DNA of 64,000 bases from positions 310,001 through 374,000 of the forward strand of contig CANNFU010000002.1 of assembly GCA_947503965.1 (NCBI GenBank). The letters run 5' to 3'. Below are positions 44,589-55,353 of the stretch, piece by piece. Within the stretch, counting starts at the first letter, position 1, and each line of letters begins with the position of its first letter. Source of the DNA: an uncultured Paracoccaceae bacterium. Its GTDB lineage: Bacteria > Pseudomonadota > Alphaproteobacteria > Rhodobacterales > Rhodobacteraceae. The notes beneath the pieces were generated by a model. That model saw nothing but the letters and a program-made list of their open reading frames with translations, did not search any database and was not told where the DNA came from. Made by a program: the position numbers and the translations under genes.

Positions 44589-45024
44589 CCTGACACTGAC
44601 AATCGAACGAACGATCAACGCGCCGCAAAAAGCCGTTTTTAACGCCTGGCTCGATCCCGCAATGCTGGCGCGTTTCATGATGCCCGGCCCGGATATGAGC
44701 GTGCCAGTCGCCAAAACCGACGCCATCGTCGGCGGCGGCTTTGAGATCGTGATGCATGCAGGCGGCAACGACATCCCGCATCACGGCACATATAAAGAAA
44801 TCAGCCCGCATGACAGGCTGGTCTTTACATGGTTCGGCCCATCACCCGCAGAGGACAGCACCGTCACGCTGACATTCGAAGCGGTTGAGGGCGGCACCCA
44901 CGTCATCCTGCGCCACGACCGGTTCATAGACGAACAGCGCCGCGATGATCACAAGAATGGCTGGACCGGTATCCTTGCGTCTCTGGAAAACGCGCTGACA
45001 CAAAGGGCCGCGCAAAATGCCTGA
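44581..45024 (+). CDS. SRPBCC/AHSA1 domain protein
   Basis: 147 aa START-like fold: LTIERTINAPQKAVFNAWLD, then GTYKEISPHDRLVFTWF and RDDHKNGWTGILASLENAL. Such proteins bind hydrophobic ligands; paired with ArsR regulators they are often the regulated gene. It overlaps the arsR stop by 8 bp, so translation is coupled. Ligand unknown. Confidence 0.88.
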   Translation: MTDLTLTIERTINAPQKAVFNAWLDPAMLARFMMPGPDMSVPVAKTDAIVGGGFEIVMHAGGNDIPHHGTYKEISPHDRLVFTWFGPSPAEDSTVTLTFEAVEGGTHVILRHDRFIDEQRRDDHKNGWTGILASLENALTQRAAQNA

Positions 45025-45045
45025 ACCGAAGCACCCCAGCAAATA

Positions 45046-45510
45046 TCAATGGTCGAGACCGCGCGCCCTGATTGCGGCAGTGTCGTGGTCAATCCGTTGA
45101 AGATAGCGACGCGCACGCAAGATCGGATCAGACAGGTATTGATCCGGTCCGCGCATCTTGCGGGCATTTAGATCACGCGTTGACAAAAGGTCGAACCCGA
45201 CCTTCTCAAGCTGGCAAGTCCACCCGTCCGCCGACCGGCGCGCCCATCCAAGCGTGTGATGGTGCAGCAAGCGGTCCCGCCGCGCATATCCGTGATAGTC
45301 AAAAGTGATCCAGCCATCAGTGACGTAGATATGATTGCCACCAAATCCGTCTGCTGGGATGATCCGCTCTGCGTAAAAACCTCTCAGCGGTGGATCCTGC
45401 AGAAACACGCCTGCAAGAATGTGACAGGCGCCATGCCCAAAGAACACACGATCCGGCAGGTTCCATCTGCGGACAGGGTCCTGTTTGACCCCGGGCTTCA
45501 GCGCATACAT
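45046..45510 (-). CDS. Conserved protein of unknown function downstream of the moeA-like gene
   Basis: 154 aa, no named domain seen. Core VFFGHGACHILAGVFLQDPP, then GGNHIYVTDGWITFDYHGYA and a His-rich LLHHHTLGWARR. The GHG-CH and H-x-Y-V-T-D-G-W patterns look enzymatic or metal-binding, but that is only an impression. I have seen similar sequences as hypothetical proteins in roseobacters. Codirectional with the downstream-ending molybdenum maturation genes. Confidence 0.65.
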   Translation of the reverse strand: MYALKPGVKQDPVRRWNLPDRVFFGHGACHILAGVFLQDPPLRGFYAERIIPADGFGGNHIYVTDGWITFDYHGYARRDRLLHHHTLGWARRSADGWTCQLEKVGFDLLSTRDLNARKMRGPDQYLSDPILRARRYLQRIDHDTAAIRARGLDH

Positions 45511-45535
45511 CGGTCACGTGGCTTGCAACGCCGCA

Positions 45536-46528
45536 TCAGCTTTTGCCCTCAATATCCCCGCGCGGCTGAGGGCGCGTCGGAATTTCCTTCAGCAACCCGC
45601 CCACGCCCATCGCGGCAAAATCCGCAGGCGTCAGATCAACACCGCAGATCACCCGCTCCATCACCCAATCCGCGCCATTCAATGCGGGCGACCGGGCACA
45701 GCCGGGCAGCCCGATCACCGGCTTGCCATCGACCTGGCCCAGAAACAGCAGATTGCCGGGATCGACCGGCATCCCGAATTGCGACACATTCCCCCCTGCG
45801 GCGCGCACCGCGGCCGGTCCCACATCGTCCGCGTCAGACGTGGCAGAGGCGGTCAGGATGAACACAACCTCCCCCTCAGCCGCTGCGATGGCACGCGCCA
45901 ACGGCGCTGTGTCATGATCAACGATCACCCGATCATCCAACGCCACATGCAGGCGATCCAGACGACCTTGCAACGCCGCGCGCCCTTTATCTGCAGGGTC
46001 AGCATCGGTCCGGGTCTCGATCAAGGTAGCACTCGCGTATCGCGGGGTCAGCGCACGCAACGCCCGCTGACCTGCGAGGGCCGCCGCATCAACATCGGCC
46101 TGTGGTACGCTGTAGGCGATGATCTTGACCGTTGCGACCATCGTTCCTGCATCAACCCGGTGGAACGGGGGCACGGTCGCCACCGTTATCATCGGGTTCA
46201 CAGCATTGAAGGCATTCACACGTGCGGCATCAATTTGGGCAATACCCGCATCTTGGGCAAAGATATTGACCCGGCCTGTTGCCGCATTGCTTAATCGCAC
46301 ACCATCCCCTGCCAAGGCGCGCGCCAAATGCGCGGCTGCTGCATCCTCACCCAGATCGCCCGGCTCCAGACGCGCGACAGTCACGTGATCGTGCCCGGCA
46401 GCTGCAAGTGCCGTGATATCCGCCAGACCCAGAACCTGCCCCTTGCGCAAACGCCCGGATGGTAACGCGACCGAGTGGGCAAGGATGGTGCCCGCCGCCT
46501 CTTCCGTCGGCACCTGCCCGAATTTCAC
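45536..46528 (-). CDS. Molybdopterin-binding protein (MoeA/MogA-like domain)
   Basis: 330 aa. The C-terminal part has the molybdopterin-binding fold (VVFILTASATSDADDVGPAA, GKPVIGLPGCARSP). The N-terminal part (FGQVPTEEAAGTILAHSVAL) resembles the MoeA entry motif. These proteins are usually linked to mocA-type cytidylyltransferases or XdhC in molybdenum hydroxylase clusters and assist cofactor loading. It overlaps xdhC by 4 bp. Confidence 0.85.
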   Translation of the reverse strand: MKFGQVPTEEAAGTILAHSVALPSGRLRKGQVLGLADITALAAAGHDHVTVARLEPGDLGEDAAAAHLARALAGDGVRLSNAATGRVNIFAQDAGIAQIDAARVNAFNAVNPMITVATVPPFHRVDAGTMVATVKIIAYSVPQADVDAAALAGQRALRALTPRYASATLIETRTDADPADKGRAALQGRLDRLHVALDDRVIVDHDTAPLARAIAAAEGEVVFILTASATSDADDVGPAAVRAAGGNVSQFGMPVDPGNLLFLGQVDGKPVIGLPGCARSPALNGADWVMERVICGVDLTPADFAAMGVGGLLKEIPTRPQPRGDIEGKS

Positions 46529-47496
46529 TTTGCTTTCCTTAAGGTTTCAATGACTTGCGCCATGATGCTGACCGCGATCTCTGCCGGTTGACGGCCCCCG
46601 ATGTCCAACCCGACAGGGGCATGAATACGGGCAATCTCTGTTTCGGAAAAGCCGGCCTCCTGCAGCCGCGCCACCCGTTTGGCATGAGTCCGCGTCGATC
46701 CCAGGCATCCAAGATAGAAGATGTCCGACCGCAAGGCTGCCATGATCGCCGGATCGTCCAGCTTGGGATCATGGGTCAATGTTACCACAGCGGTCCGGGT
46801 ATCAGGTTTGAGCGCGGCCATCGCCTCATCCGGCCAATCATCCAAAATCGTTTCACCTGGAAACCTATCGACAGATCCAAACGCCGCACGCGGATCAATC
46901 ACCACCGGCGCAAACCCGCAGGCCCGCGCCATCGGCATCAATGCCTGCGCGATATGCACCGCGCCCACGACGATCATGCGCAAAGGCGGGTTATGCACGG
47001 CCACAAAGGTCTGTTCATCGGGCTCAACGCCAGACCGATCCAACCGAAACCGGTCCGGATAGGCCTCGCGCCTCGCAAGGCGGGGGCGGCCTTTCTGCAA
47101 ATCGGTCACATAGGCCACTGGTTCGGCCCGCGCACGCGCCGCCACCAAGTCTTCCAGCACCTCGACGGGCATCGCCGAACCCACCGGTTCCACCAATACC
47201 CTGATACGGCCGCCACAGGCGAGGCCGACCTCAAAGGCCTCATCATCGCTCACGCCATAATCCAAAAGGCGCGGCTTGCCGTCCTCCAGCGCCTCCAGCG
47301 CCTCGACAATCACCGCGCCCTCGACACAGCCCCCCGATACCGACCCTTCCATCGCGCCATCCGCGTCGATCACCAGCTGACTGCCGACAGCACGCGGCGC
47401 CGACCCCCAGGTTTCGACGACCGTTGCCACAGCCACCCCGCGCTCGGCGCGATGCCAGTCCAGGGCCAGTTTCGGAAGGTCGGTGATATCGGTCAT
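46525..47496 (-). CDS. XdhC/CoxF family molybdenum cofactor chaperone
   Basis: 323 aa. The N-terminal XdhC/CoxI domain has GSAPRAVGSQLVID and GSVSGGCVEGAVI; the C-terminal Rossmann domain has VGAVHIAQALMPMA and FYLGCLGSTRTHAKR. XdhC proteins sulfurate the Mo cofactor and insert it into xanthine dehydrogenase-type enzymes, so it should serve the CoxL-like subunit nearby. It overlaps genes at both ends (ATGA on each side), forming a tight operon. Confidence 0.92.
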   Translation of the reverse strand: MTDITDLPKLALDWHRAERGVAVATVVETWGSAPRAVGSQLVIDADGAMEGSVSGGCVEGAVIVEALEALEDGKPRLLDYGVSDDEAFEVGLACGGRIRVLVEPVGSAMPVEVLEDLVAARARAEPVAYVTDLQKGRPRLARREAYPDRFRLDRSGVEPDEQTFVAVHNPPLRMIVVGAVHIAQALMPMARACGFAPVVIDPRAAFGSVDRFPGETILDDWPDEAMAALKPDTRTAVVTLTHDPKLDDPAIMAALRSDIFYLGCLGSTRTHAKRVARLQEAGFSETEIARIHAPVGLDIGGRQPAEIAVSIMAQVIETLRKAK

Positions 47497-47963
47497 GGCG
47501 CTTGCACGATCCTCGTCAGGAAACAGTTGTTGCGGGCCGAACGCACATCAACATACGCCACCCCATCCGTTTCGAAAAGCCGGGCGGCATATCCGGCAAT
47601 CTCGGCCCGGGGCGTAATCTGCCCGGTGCCATAGATGATGCGATCCGACCGGTCATAAGCCTTCACCAGATAATCGGGCGATGTCTCCAAGATCGGGGGC
47701 AGGCCTGTCCCGTCATAGGGTGCGCATTCATCTGCACAGAAAAAAACTGGTCCAGTTTCAGCATAAGGCTGCAAACCGGGAAAGGGCCGCGCCGCACAGA
47801 TCAGCATCTCCGCCCCCTCAGGCACATTGCGCAGACAAGAACGGCATGGTGTGCCCGCGCCCGGGGAAATCGCCCGCTCGGCCGGATTTCCATAAGCATC
47901 CGGGCCACCCGCACGCAGGTTCGCCACTTCGTCAGCGTCATAGGGCAAATAGGTCAAAGTCAT
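47493..47963 (-). CDS. DUF1203 domain protein
   Basis: 156 aa. GTPCRSCLRNVPEGAEMLIC and the tail DVRSARNNCFLTRI are DUF1203 landmarks. Function unknown. ATG at 47961-47963 follows GGAG; the frame to 48059 is open but unlikely. Its stop overlaps the xdhC start, so it is probably translated with the molybdenum maturation genes. Confidence 0.85.
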   Translation of the reverse strand: MTLTYLPYDADEVANLRAGGPDAYGNPAERAISPGAGTPCRSCLRNVPEGAEMLICAARPFPGLQPYAETGPVFFCADECAPYDGTGLPPILETSPDYLVKAYDRSDRIIYGTGQITPRAEIAGYAARLFETDGVAYVDVRSARNNCFLTRIVQAP

Positions 47964-48058
47964 CTCATTCTCCTTGTTTGATGACTCTGACATAAATCCC
48001 GGCCCCCAGATCAAACGACCCGAAAGCTGCGCATCCGTAGGATGGATACTAGCACCCA

Positions 48059-49312
48059 TTATCGCCCCATCATCCCCATCAGCCGCGCCTTCTGCCCGCT
48101 GTCGTCCGGGCGCGACAAGGCCTGCGCCAGCCCTTCCAGCGACGCGATATTATGCCCTGCCCGAAAGCTCGAACAATGCGGCAGCATCTGCATGATCCCC
48201 TTCGCCTTCGGCGCAAACCCTTCCCAACGCAACAGCGGGTTCAGCCAGATCAACTGGCGCGCCGTCAGGCTCAGCCTCTCCATCTCGCGCCCCAGATCGG
48301 CATCCTTGTCCCGATCCAGCCCGTCGGTGATCAAAAGCACCACCGCCCCCTGCCCCATGACCCGGCGCGACCAGTCGCGGTTGAAGTCATGCAGGCATGC
48401 CGCAATGCGCGTGCCCCCTTCCCAATCCTGCGCTTCCGCCCCTGCGGCGGCCAAAGCCGCGTCCACATCCCGCGTCCGCAGATGGCGTGTGATATTGGTC
48501 AACCGGGTACCAAAGGTGAAGGCATGGACCTGCGCCCAACCCTGTCCTTCACGGTTCGCGACCGAATGCAGGAAATGTAAAACAGCACGCGAATACTGCG
48601 ACATCGACCCGGAAATATCGCAAAGCACCACAAGATTGGGATAACGGATGCGCCGCCGCTTGGTGGCAAAATCCGTCACCTCGCCCCCCCGACGCATCGC
48701 CGCGCGCATCGTCCCCCGCCAATCAGGCAACAGCCCCGGCAGCCCTTGAGTCCGGCGGCTCTGGATCGGTGGCACCGGCAGACGCAGGGTGGCCAGCATA
48801 CGCTTTGCCGCCGCCATTTCCGCACCGTTCATCTGCTCGAAATCGAGGGTTCGCAGCCGTTCCTCGGTCGAGATCGTGCGCGAGGCGTCAATGGAAATCC
48901 CCACCTCCTCGCCTGCGTCCTCAGGCGTGGGCAGATCACGATCATGCCCATCAATCAGCGCCTCCGCCGCCCGTTTTTCGGCGGCATCCGCGCGCCGTTC
49001 CTCCTGCACCCCGCGCACCATCGGTGTCAGGAACGACATCATCTGTTCCAGATAACGCGGGTCGCGCCAATACAGGCGAAAAAGCTGCGCAAAGACCTGC
49101 CGTTCCTCTGGCTTGGACACAAAACAGGCATGCAACGTCCAGTAAAAATCCACCCGCTCCGTAAAACCCGCCGCCTGCACCGCCCGGATCGCGTCAATCA
49201 CCCGCCCGGGGCCCACAGCCAGCCCCGCCTTGCGCAATGCCCGTGCAAAATGGGTGATGTTATGGGCCAGCTTCGGATCGTCAGGCAGTTCCAGATCGGC
49301 GAGTTCAACCAT
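48059..49312 (-). CDS. VWA-domain protein, CoxE-like
   Basis: 417 aa. The von Willebrand A domain has a complete MIDAS: DISGSMSQYSR, a Thr in WEGGTRIA and Asp in LITDGLD. The N-terminal region (FARALRKAGLAVGPGRVIDA) is the usual CoxE lead. With the MoxR-type ATPase encoded upstream it forms the CoxDE pair needed to build the active site of CODH-type enzymes. Confidence 0.93.
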   Translation of the reverse strand: MVELADLELPDDPKLAHNITHFARALRKAGLAVGPGRVIDAIRAVQAAGFTERVDFYWTLHACFVSKPEERQVFAQLFRLYWRDPRYLEQMMSFLTPMVRGVQEERRADAAEKRAAEALIDGHDRDLPTPEDAGEEVGISIDASRTISTEERLRTLDFEQMNGAEMAAAKRMLATLRLPVPPIQSRRTQGLPGLLPDWRGTMRAAMRRGGEVTDFATKRRRIRYPNLVVLCDISGSMSQYSRAVLHFLHSVANREGQGWAQVHAFTFGTRLTNITRHLRTRDVDAALAAAGAEAQDWEGGTRIAACLHDFNRDWSRRVMGQGAVVLLITDGLDRDKDADLGREMERLSLTARQLIWLNPLLRWEGFAPKAKGIMQMLPHCSSFRAGHNIASLEGLAQALSRPDDSGQKARLMGMMGR

Positions 49313-49381
49313 GGCCGAACCGTCGGACCGGGGATTTCACATCCCCGGACCCCTGTGAGGTATTTTTGAACAAAACAAGCA

Positions 49382-50287
49382 TCAGACGGTTTCGAGTTCG
49401 GCCTTCGCCTCATCTAAGATCCGCTTGGCCTCGGACCCTTCCAGCTTCTGGATATCGTCCTGATATTTCAGGATCGCGCCCAGCGTATCGGCAATCACTG
49501 CGGGCGACAGGTTGATCACATCGAGCGCCAGCAGGCATTTCGCCCAGTCGATCGTCTCAGCCACACCCGGCTTCTTAAACAAATCCTCCGTCCGCAATTT
49601 CTGCACAAAGGCAACGACCTCGCGCGACAGCGCCTTCGATGCCTCTGGCGCGCGCGCCTGCAAAATCTCCATTTCACGTTCGAAATCGGGGTAATCGACC
49701 CAGTGATACAGACAGCGCCGCTTCAGCGCGTCATGCACCTCGCGCGTCCGGTTTGATGTCAGGATCACAATCGGCGGTTCCGGGGCCTTGACCGTACCCA
49801 ACTCAGGAATTGTCACCTGAAAATCCGACAAGGCCTCCAGCAAAAACGCCTCGAACGGCGCATCGGTCCGGTCCAACTCATCAATCAGTAGGACCGGCGC
49901 GCCGCCCGTCTGGGGGCGCATCGCCTGCAGCAAGGGTCGTTCGATCAGGTATTCCTCGGTAAACAGTTCCGTTTTCAACGCATCTCGGTCAGCGCCACCC
50001 GAAGCCTCAGCCGCGCGGATCGCAATCATCTGCTCGGCAAAATTCCATTCATAAACGGCTGATGCCGAATCCAACCCCTCATAACACTGCAAGCGTATCA
50101 ACCGGCGGCCCAATGCGGCAGCAATCGCCTTGGCGATCTCGGTCTTGCCGGTGCCCGCCTCGCCTTCCAGAAACAGGGGCCGCCCCAGCTTCAGGCTCAG
50201 GAACACCACCGTGGCCAATGCCCGCCCGCAGACATAGTCCTGCCCGGCCAGCCTCGCCTGCACCTCATCAATACTGCCAAATGCCAT
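49382..50287 (-). CDS. MoxR-family AAA+ ATPase, CoxD-like
   Basis: 301 aa. Walker A FLEGEAGTGKTEIAKAI, Walker B VLLIDELDRTDAPFEAFLLE, sensor 1 VILTSNRTREV. Partner of the VWA protein; in Oligotropha CoxD is required for insertion of sulfur and copper at the Mo site. First gene of the maturation operon. Confidence 0.93.
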   Translation of the reverse strand: MAFGSIDEVQARLAGQDYVCGRALATVVFLSLKLGRPLFLEGEAGTGKTEIAKAIAAALGRRLIRLQCYEGLDSASAVYEWNFAEQMIAIRAAEASGGADRDALKTELFTEEYLIERPLLQAMRPQTGGAPVLLIDELDRTDAPFEAFLLEALSDFQVTIPELGTVKAPEPPIVILTSNRTREVHDALKRRCLYHWVDYPDFEREMEILQARAPEASKALSREVVAFVQKLRTEDLFKKPGVAETIDWAKCLLALDVINLSPAVIADTLGAILKYQDDIQKLEGSEAKRILDEAKAELETV

Positions 50288-50400
50288 GCAAATCTCCCTT
50301 ACGGGTCATAGCTGCATCCCGACGCACGCGCGTCAACCCGTCCATTGCCCTCGCTCGACCAAAGTCATAGCGTGTGCGCAAGTAAAGCGGAGGCCAGCCC

Positions 50401-51624
<1,224 letters not shown>

Positions 51625-51731
51625 CGATAAACAATGACAATACGTGGCGTCCAACCTCTCAGTAATGCCGCATTGATCCACTAGCTCTCCATCATGCCGC
51701 GACCAATGTTCGCGTTGGAAAAAAGAGCCTG

Positions 51732-52661
51732 ATGGACGACAGACAACTGACCTTTGAAACCGACCTTGTCGGCCTGGACCCGAATGCGTGGCTGGGCGAA
51801 GTCGATGACATATGCGACGAGCTGGGTTTTTTCGAACAATTGGGGACATCCCATTTTGCCGGCTTTCTTGAGGCCGGCAACAACCTTCTGGTGACGTTCG
51901 AGAATATCGAACAGGCCCTTGCCCACAACCCGGACGCAGAACCGCGCGGCTTTGCCTATGCGCGCCATGACGGCTGGTCACATCTGGCACTTTTGTCGAT
52001 GGGCGAAAGCTGGTTTCGCGACCCAATGGTTTTTGAATTCTTTGACCGGCTGGTCGATGACGGGTTTTTTGAAGATTTCGAAACCATCATCTATTACGGC
52101 GCGAACGCCGCGGGTTATGCAGCGGCGGCGTTTTCGGTTGCCGCGCCGGGCGCAATAGTCATCGCCTTACGTCCGCAAGCCACGCTTGACGCGCGGCTGA
52201 CCGGTTGGGATCCGCGCTACAAGGCGCAGCGGCGTCAGGACTTCACCGGGCGCTACGGCTATGCGCCCGAAATGATCGAAGGGGCGGGTCAGGTCTTTAT
52301 CGCCTACGATCCCGTGCAACGGCTTGATGCAGGACATGCCGCCTTGTTTCACAAGCCCCATGTCACGGCTTTGCCCTGCCCGCTGTTGGGAACCGCGATT
52401 GATCGGGCCTTTGACCGGATGGGCATTCATGACGTGATGCTGAAACTCGCCATGGAGGGGGTGCTGGATAGCAGGCGGTTCACCCAGCTTCTGCGCGCCC
52501 GTCGCTATGATCAGACCTATATTCGCACATTGGTGAATTGGTTGATCATGAACGATCACAAACGCCTGGCAATCATCATTTGCGACTACATGCTGCAACG
52601 CGGGCAAAACGAATTTTTTGCCAGCACGCGCGAGGCGCTGTCGCATCACAAAGACGATTAG
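51732..52661 (+). CDS. Rhodobacterales-type conserved protein of unknown function
   Basis: 309 aa. It resembles a lineage-restricted family sometimes labelled phosphoadenosine phosphosulfate reductase without visible PP-loop support. IIYYGANAAGYAAAAFSVAA has a G-x-N/S-x-x-G turn followed by Ala-rich helix, like an alpha/beta-hydrolase elbow lacking the usual Ser. Other landmarks are SHFAGFLEAGNNLLVTFEN and FRDPMVFEFFDRLVDDGFF. I do not assign a reaction. Confidence 0.8.
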   Translation: MDDRQLTFETDLVGLDPNAWLGEVDDICDELGFFEQLGTSHFAGFLEAGNNLLVTFENIEQALAHNPDAEPRGFAYARHDGWSHLALLSMGESWFRDPMVFEFFDRLVDDGFFEDFETIIYYGANAAGYAAAAFSVAAPGAIVIALRPQATLDARLTGWDPRYKAQRRQDFTGRYGYAPEMIEGAGQVFIAYDPVQRLDAGHAALFHKPHVTALPCPLLGTAIDRAFDRMGIHDVMLKLAMEGVLDSRRFTQLLRARRYDQTYIRTLVNWLIMNDHKRLAIIICDYMLQRGQNEFFASTREALSHHKDD

Positions 52662-52879
52662 ATGTAGTAGATGTCGCGATAGACATGACGCACGATATCT
52701 TCGCGCGCGATGCCGATATCCGACAATTCGCGGTCAGACAGGTTTTGCAGCGCTTTAACAGTAGCGGTGCGGTTTTGTGCGTCCGACAAACGTTCAAAAA
52801 ACGCGATCACGCGCTCAGAAAATGCGGCAAAAAACGCAGGACGATCCTGCGCGGTTGGGGTGTCAGAGAAAAAGGCCAT
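52658..52879 (-). CDS. DUF1127 small protein
   Basis: 73 aa. The C-terminal NLSDRELSDIGIAREDIVRH is the DUF1127 signature. In alphaproteobacteria such small proteins affect RNA turnover and phosphate or carbon responses. The stop overlaps the end of the preceding plus-strand gene by 4 bp (convergent). Confidence 0.88.
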   Translation of the reverse strand: MAFFSDTPTAQDRPAFFAAFSERVIAFFERLSDAQNRTATVKALQNLSDRELSDIGIAREDIVRHVYRDIYYI

Positions 52880-52983
52880 GACAGGCTCCTATCGGGTCAG
52901 CTGTTTTCAACCCGATAGATAGCCATTCATGTCAGCGCTAACAGGCACAATGCTGCGTTGCCGCATTGCACCATTTGCATGGC

Positions 52984-53271
52984 CTATTCTGCGGCGTTCC
53001 GCTCGGCCATGACTTTCCGCACGGCTTCGACGATACGGCTGCCGAAATACCCCAGAATGCCGCCCAGAATGATCCAGAACGGTGTACCGCTGACCAGCAC
53101 CGCCGATGCAATCCCAGCCACAAGCATGGCCAGCATGAACGCTATCAGGGGCCGTTCATCGGCCTCGATCGTGATATGATTTCCCAGCACCCTGACAATC
53201 GGGTCCACCAAAAGCCCGCCGATCAGCGGCGTAAAAAATCCGGCGGCAACAGCAATGATAAAGCCAAGCAT
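52984..53271 (-). CDS. Small membrane protein of unknown function
   Basis: 95 aa, three hydrophobic segments: FIIAVAAGFFTPLIGGLLV, LIAFMLAMLVAGIASAVLV and FWIILGGILGYFGSRIV. Ends in a charged AERNAAE tail. No named family recognised. Divergent from pyrC. Confidence 0.65.
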   Translation of the reverse strand: MLGFIIAVAAGFFTPLIGGLLVDPIVRVLGNHITIEADERPLIAFMLAMLVAGIASAVLVSGTPFWIILGGILGYFGSRIVEAVRKVMAERNAAE

Positions 53272-53387
53272 CTGGTTTCTCCGGTGCTAAATGAAGTTCT
53301 TGATCAATATCGGTAAGGCGCAACCAATCTGCAAGGGGCAACACAAGGGCTATGGCGTCTCCTTGCCCAAGGGTGTAATCCGGCAAC

Positions 53388-54440
53388 ATGCCTGACCGGA
53401 ACATCACCAGCCTGACAATCCGCCGCCCCGACGACTGGCATTTGCATCTGCGCGACGGGGCCATGATGCGGGCGGTGCTGCCCGAAACAACACGGCATTT
53501 CGCCCGCGCGATCATCATGCCAAACCTTGTGCCGCCCGTCGTGACATCGACGCAAGCGATGGAGTATCGGGCGCGTATTCTGGCAGCATTGCCAGAGGGG
53601 GCGAAATTCACCCCGCTGATGACGCTTTACCTGACCGAGACCACAGACCCCGAAGATGTGCGCACCGCGTTCGAGGCTGGGATCGCCACCGCCGTCAAAC
53701 TCTACCCTGCCGGGGCGACGACCAATTCCGCCTCTGGCGTGCGGGATTTTGAAAAGGTTCGCCCAGTTCTGGAAACCATGGCCGAGATTGGCATGCCGCT
53801 GTGCGTGCATGGCGAAGTCACCCATAGCGATGTCGATATTTTCGACCGCGAGGCCGTTTTCATCGACAAGGTCCTGAAACCGCTGCGGAAAAAAGTGCCC
53901 GATCTGCGGATCGTGATGGAACATGTGACAACATCCGACGCCGTGGATTATGTGCGCGACAGCCATAAAAACATGGCGGCCACGATCACGACGCATCATC
54001 TGATCATCAACCGCAATCATATTCTGGCTGGTGGGATCAAACCGCATTTTTACTGCCTGCCCGTTGCCAAACGCGAGGCGCACAGGGTCGCCTTGGTGCA
54101 GGCTGCCATATCCGGCGACAAGCGTTTCTTTCTGGGCACGGACAGCGCCCCCCATACGGACCCGAACAAATTGCAGGCTTGTGGCTGCGCGGGTATCTTT
54201 ACCGCGCCCAATACGATGTCCTGCCTGGCTGAAGTCTTTGATGTGGCCGGAAAAATCAAAAAGCTCGAGGCATTCACGTCGCTCAACGGACCTGATTTCT
54301 ATCGGCTTGCGCCAAACGAAGACACAATAACCCTGACCAAAGGTGATCCGGTCGCCTACCCAACCCATATCGCCACCGATGACGGCCCCGTCACCGTTTT
54401 TGACCCCGGCTTTGATCTTCACTGGCGGGTCACCGACTAA
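53388..54440 (+). CDS. pyrC: Dihydroorotase, class II
   Basis: 350 aa zinc amidohydrolase of pyrimidine synthesis, cyclising carbamoyl-aspartate. Metal ligands HLHLRDG near residue 17, carboxylated Lys in [13 protein letters not shown], His in VHGEVTH and in MEHVTTSD, Asp in LGTDSAPHT. The length fits the E. coli-type class. pyrE follows 15 bp after the stop. Confidence 0.96.
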   Translation: MPDRNITSLTIRRPDDWHLHLRDGAMMRAVLPETTRHFARAIIMPNLVPPVVTSTQAMEYRARILAALPEGAKFTPLMTLYLTETTDPEDVRTAFEAGIATAVKLYPAGATTNSASGVRDFEKVRPVLETMAEIGMPLCVHGEVTHSDVDIFDREAVFIDKVLKPLRKKVPDLRIVMEHVTTSDAVDYVRDSHKNMAATITTHHLIINRNHILAGGIKPHFYCLPVAKREAHRVALVQAAISGDKRFFLGTDSAPHTDPNKLQACGCAGIFTAPNTMSCLAEVFDVAGKIKKLEAFTSLNGPDFYRLAPNEDTITLTKGDPVAYPTHIATDDGPVTVFDPGFDLHWRVTD

Positions 54441-54455
54441 ACGCAGAGAATACCC

Positions 54456-55124
54456 ATGATCCCCTCCTCCTTTCCGACCAAAGAAGAAATCGCCAGACTG
54501 ACCGCAGGCATGCTGATCGAAATCGGGGCTGTGGATTTTAATGCCACTGTGCCATTTACCCATGCGTCGGGCAAACAGGCGCCGACATATGTCGATTGCC
54601 GCAAGGTTGTCAGCTTTCCGCGCGTGCGATCAACGCTGATGGATTTCATGGCTGTCACAATCATGCGTGACGCCGGGTTCGAGGTGTTTGACAATATTGC
54701 TGGCGGCGAAACGGCCGGAATTCCCTTTGCCGCCTTCGTTGCCGAGCGGCTGGCCCTGCCCATGACCTATGTGCGCAAAAAACCCAAAGGTTACGGGCGC
54801 AACGCCCGGATCGAAGGGGTCATGACCGAAGGCCAGCGCGTGCTGCTGGTCGAGGATCTGACCACCGATGGTGGATCGAAACTGTCCTTTGTCGACGCAA
54901 TCCGTGAAACCGGTGCGACCTGCAACGCCACCGCCGTTATCTTTTTTTACGACATCTATGCAGGCGTCGAAAAAACGCTGGCCGATCACGATGTGCAACT
55001 GATCTCGCTATGCACATGGTGGGATGTATTGGCCGAAGCGAAAGCGCTTGAAGCCTATGACGCGGCCACGCTGGCCGCGGTTGAGGCTTATCTGAACGAT
55101 CCAGACGACTGGCAGCCTGCTTAA
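54456..55124 (+). CDS. pyrE: Orotate phosphoribosyltransferase
   Basis: 222 aa. Type I PRTase motif [19 protein letters not shown] binds [21 protein letters not shown] is the catalytic Lys loop. It converts orotate to OMP. Forms an operon with pyrC. Confidence 0.95.
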   Translation: MIPSSFPTKEEIARLTAGMLIEIGAVDFNATVPFTHASGKQAPTYVDCRKVVSFPRVRSTLMDFMAVTIMRDAGFEVFDNIAGGETAGIPFAAFVAERLALPMTYVRKKPKGYGRNARIEGVMTEGQRVLLVEDLTTDGGSKLSFVDAIRETGATCNATAVIFFYDIYAGVEKTLADHDVQLISLCTWWDVLAEAKALEAYDAATLAAVEAYLNDPDDWQPA

Positions 55125-55252
55125 CCATCCGGTCAAAAAACTTACACACAGGTCTGTGCACAAATCCATCACAGAATCGGCGTGACGCGACTGATTTGGT
55201 GTTGGTTTTGGCCCGGCACACAATTTATGGTACACACAAGGTCCAACGAAAG

Positions 55253-55261
55253 TTGTCCACA
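55253..55261 (+). promoter_or_regulatory. DnaA-box-like site upstream of dnaB
   Basis: TTGTCCACA fits the relaxed DnaA consensus TTRTNCACA. A second, inverted match (TGTGCACAA) lies at about 55154-55162 in the same 229-bp gap between pyrE and dnaB. Confidence 0.35.
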
Positions 55262-55353
55262 GGTTTATCCCGCCGCCTGTCCACCATCATTTCCAGATGG
55301 CCCTGCGCGCGGACAGCCTGTTAAGAGGCACGCGGGACACGTGAGGTAGGGTG

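Noticed and set aside
53304..54563. 419-codon minus-strand ORF
   Set aside because: It is antisense to pyrC.
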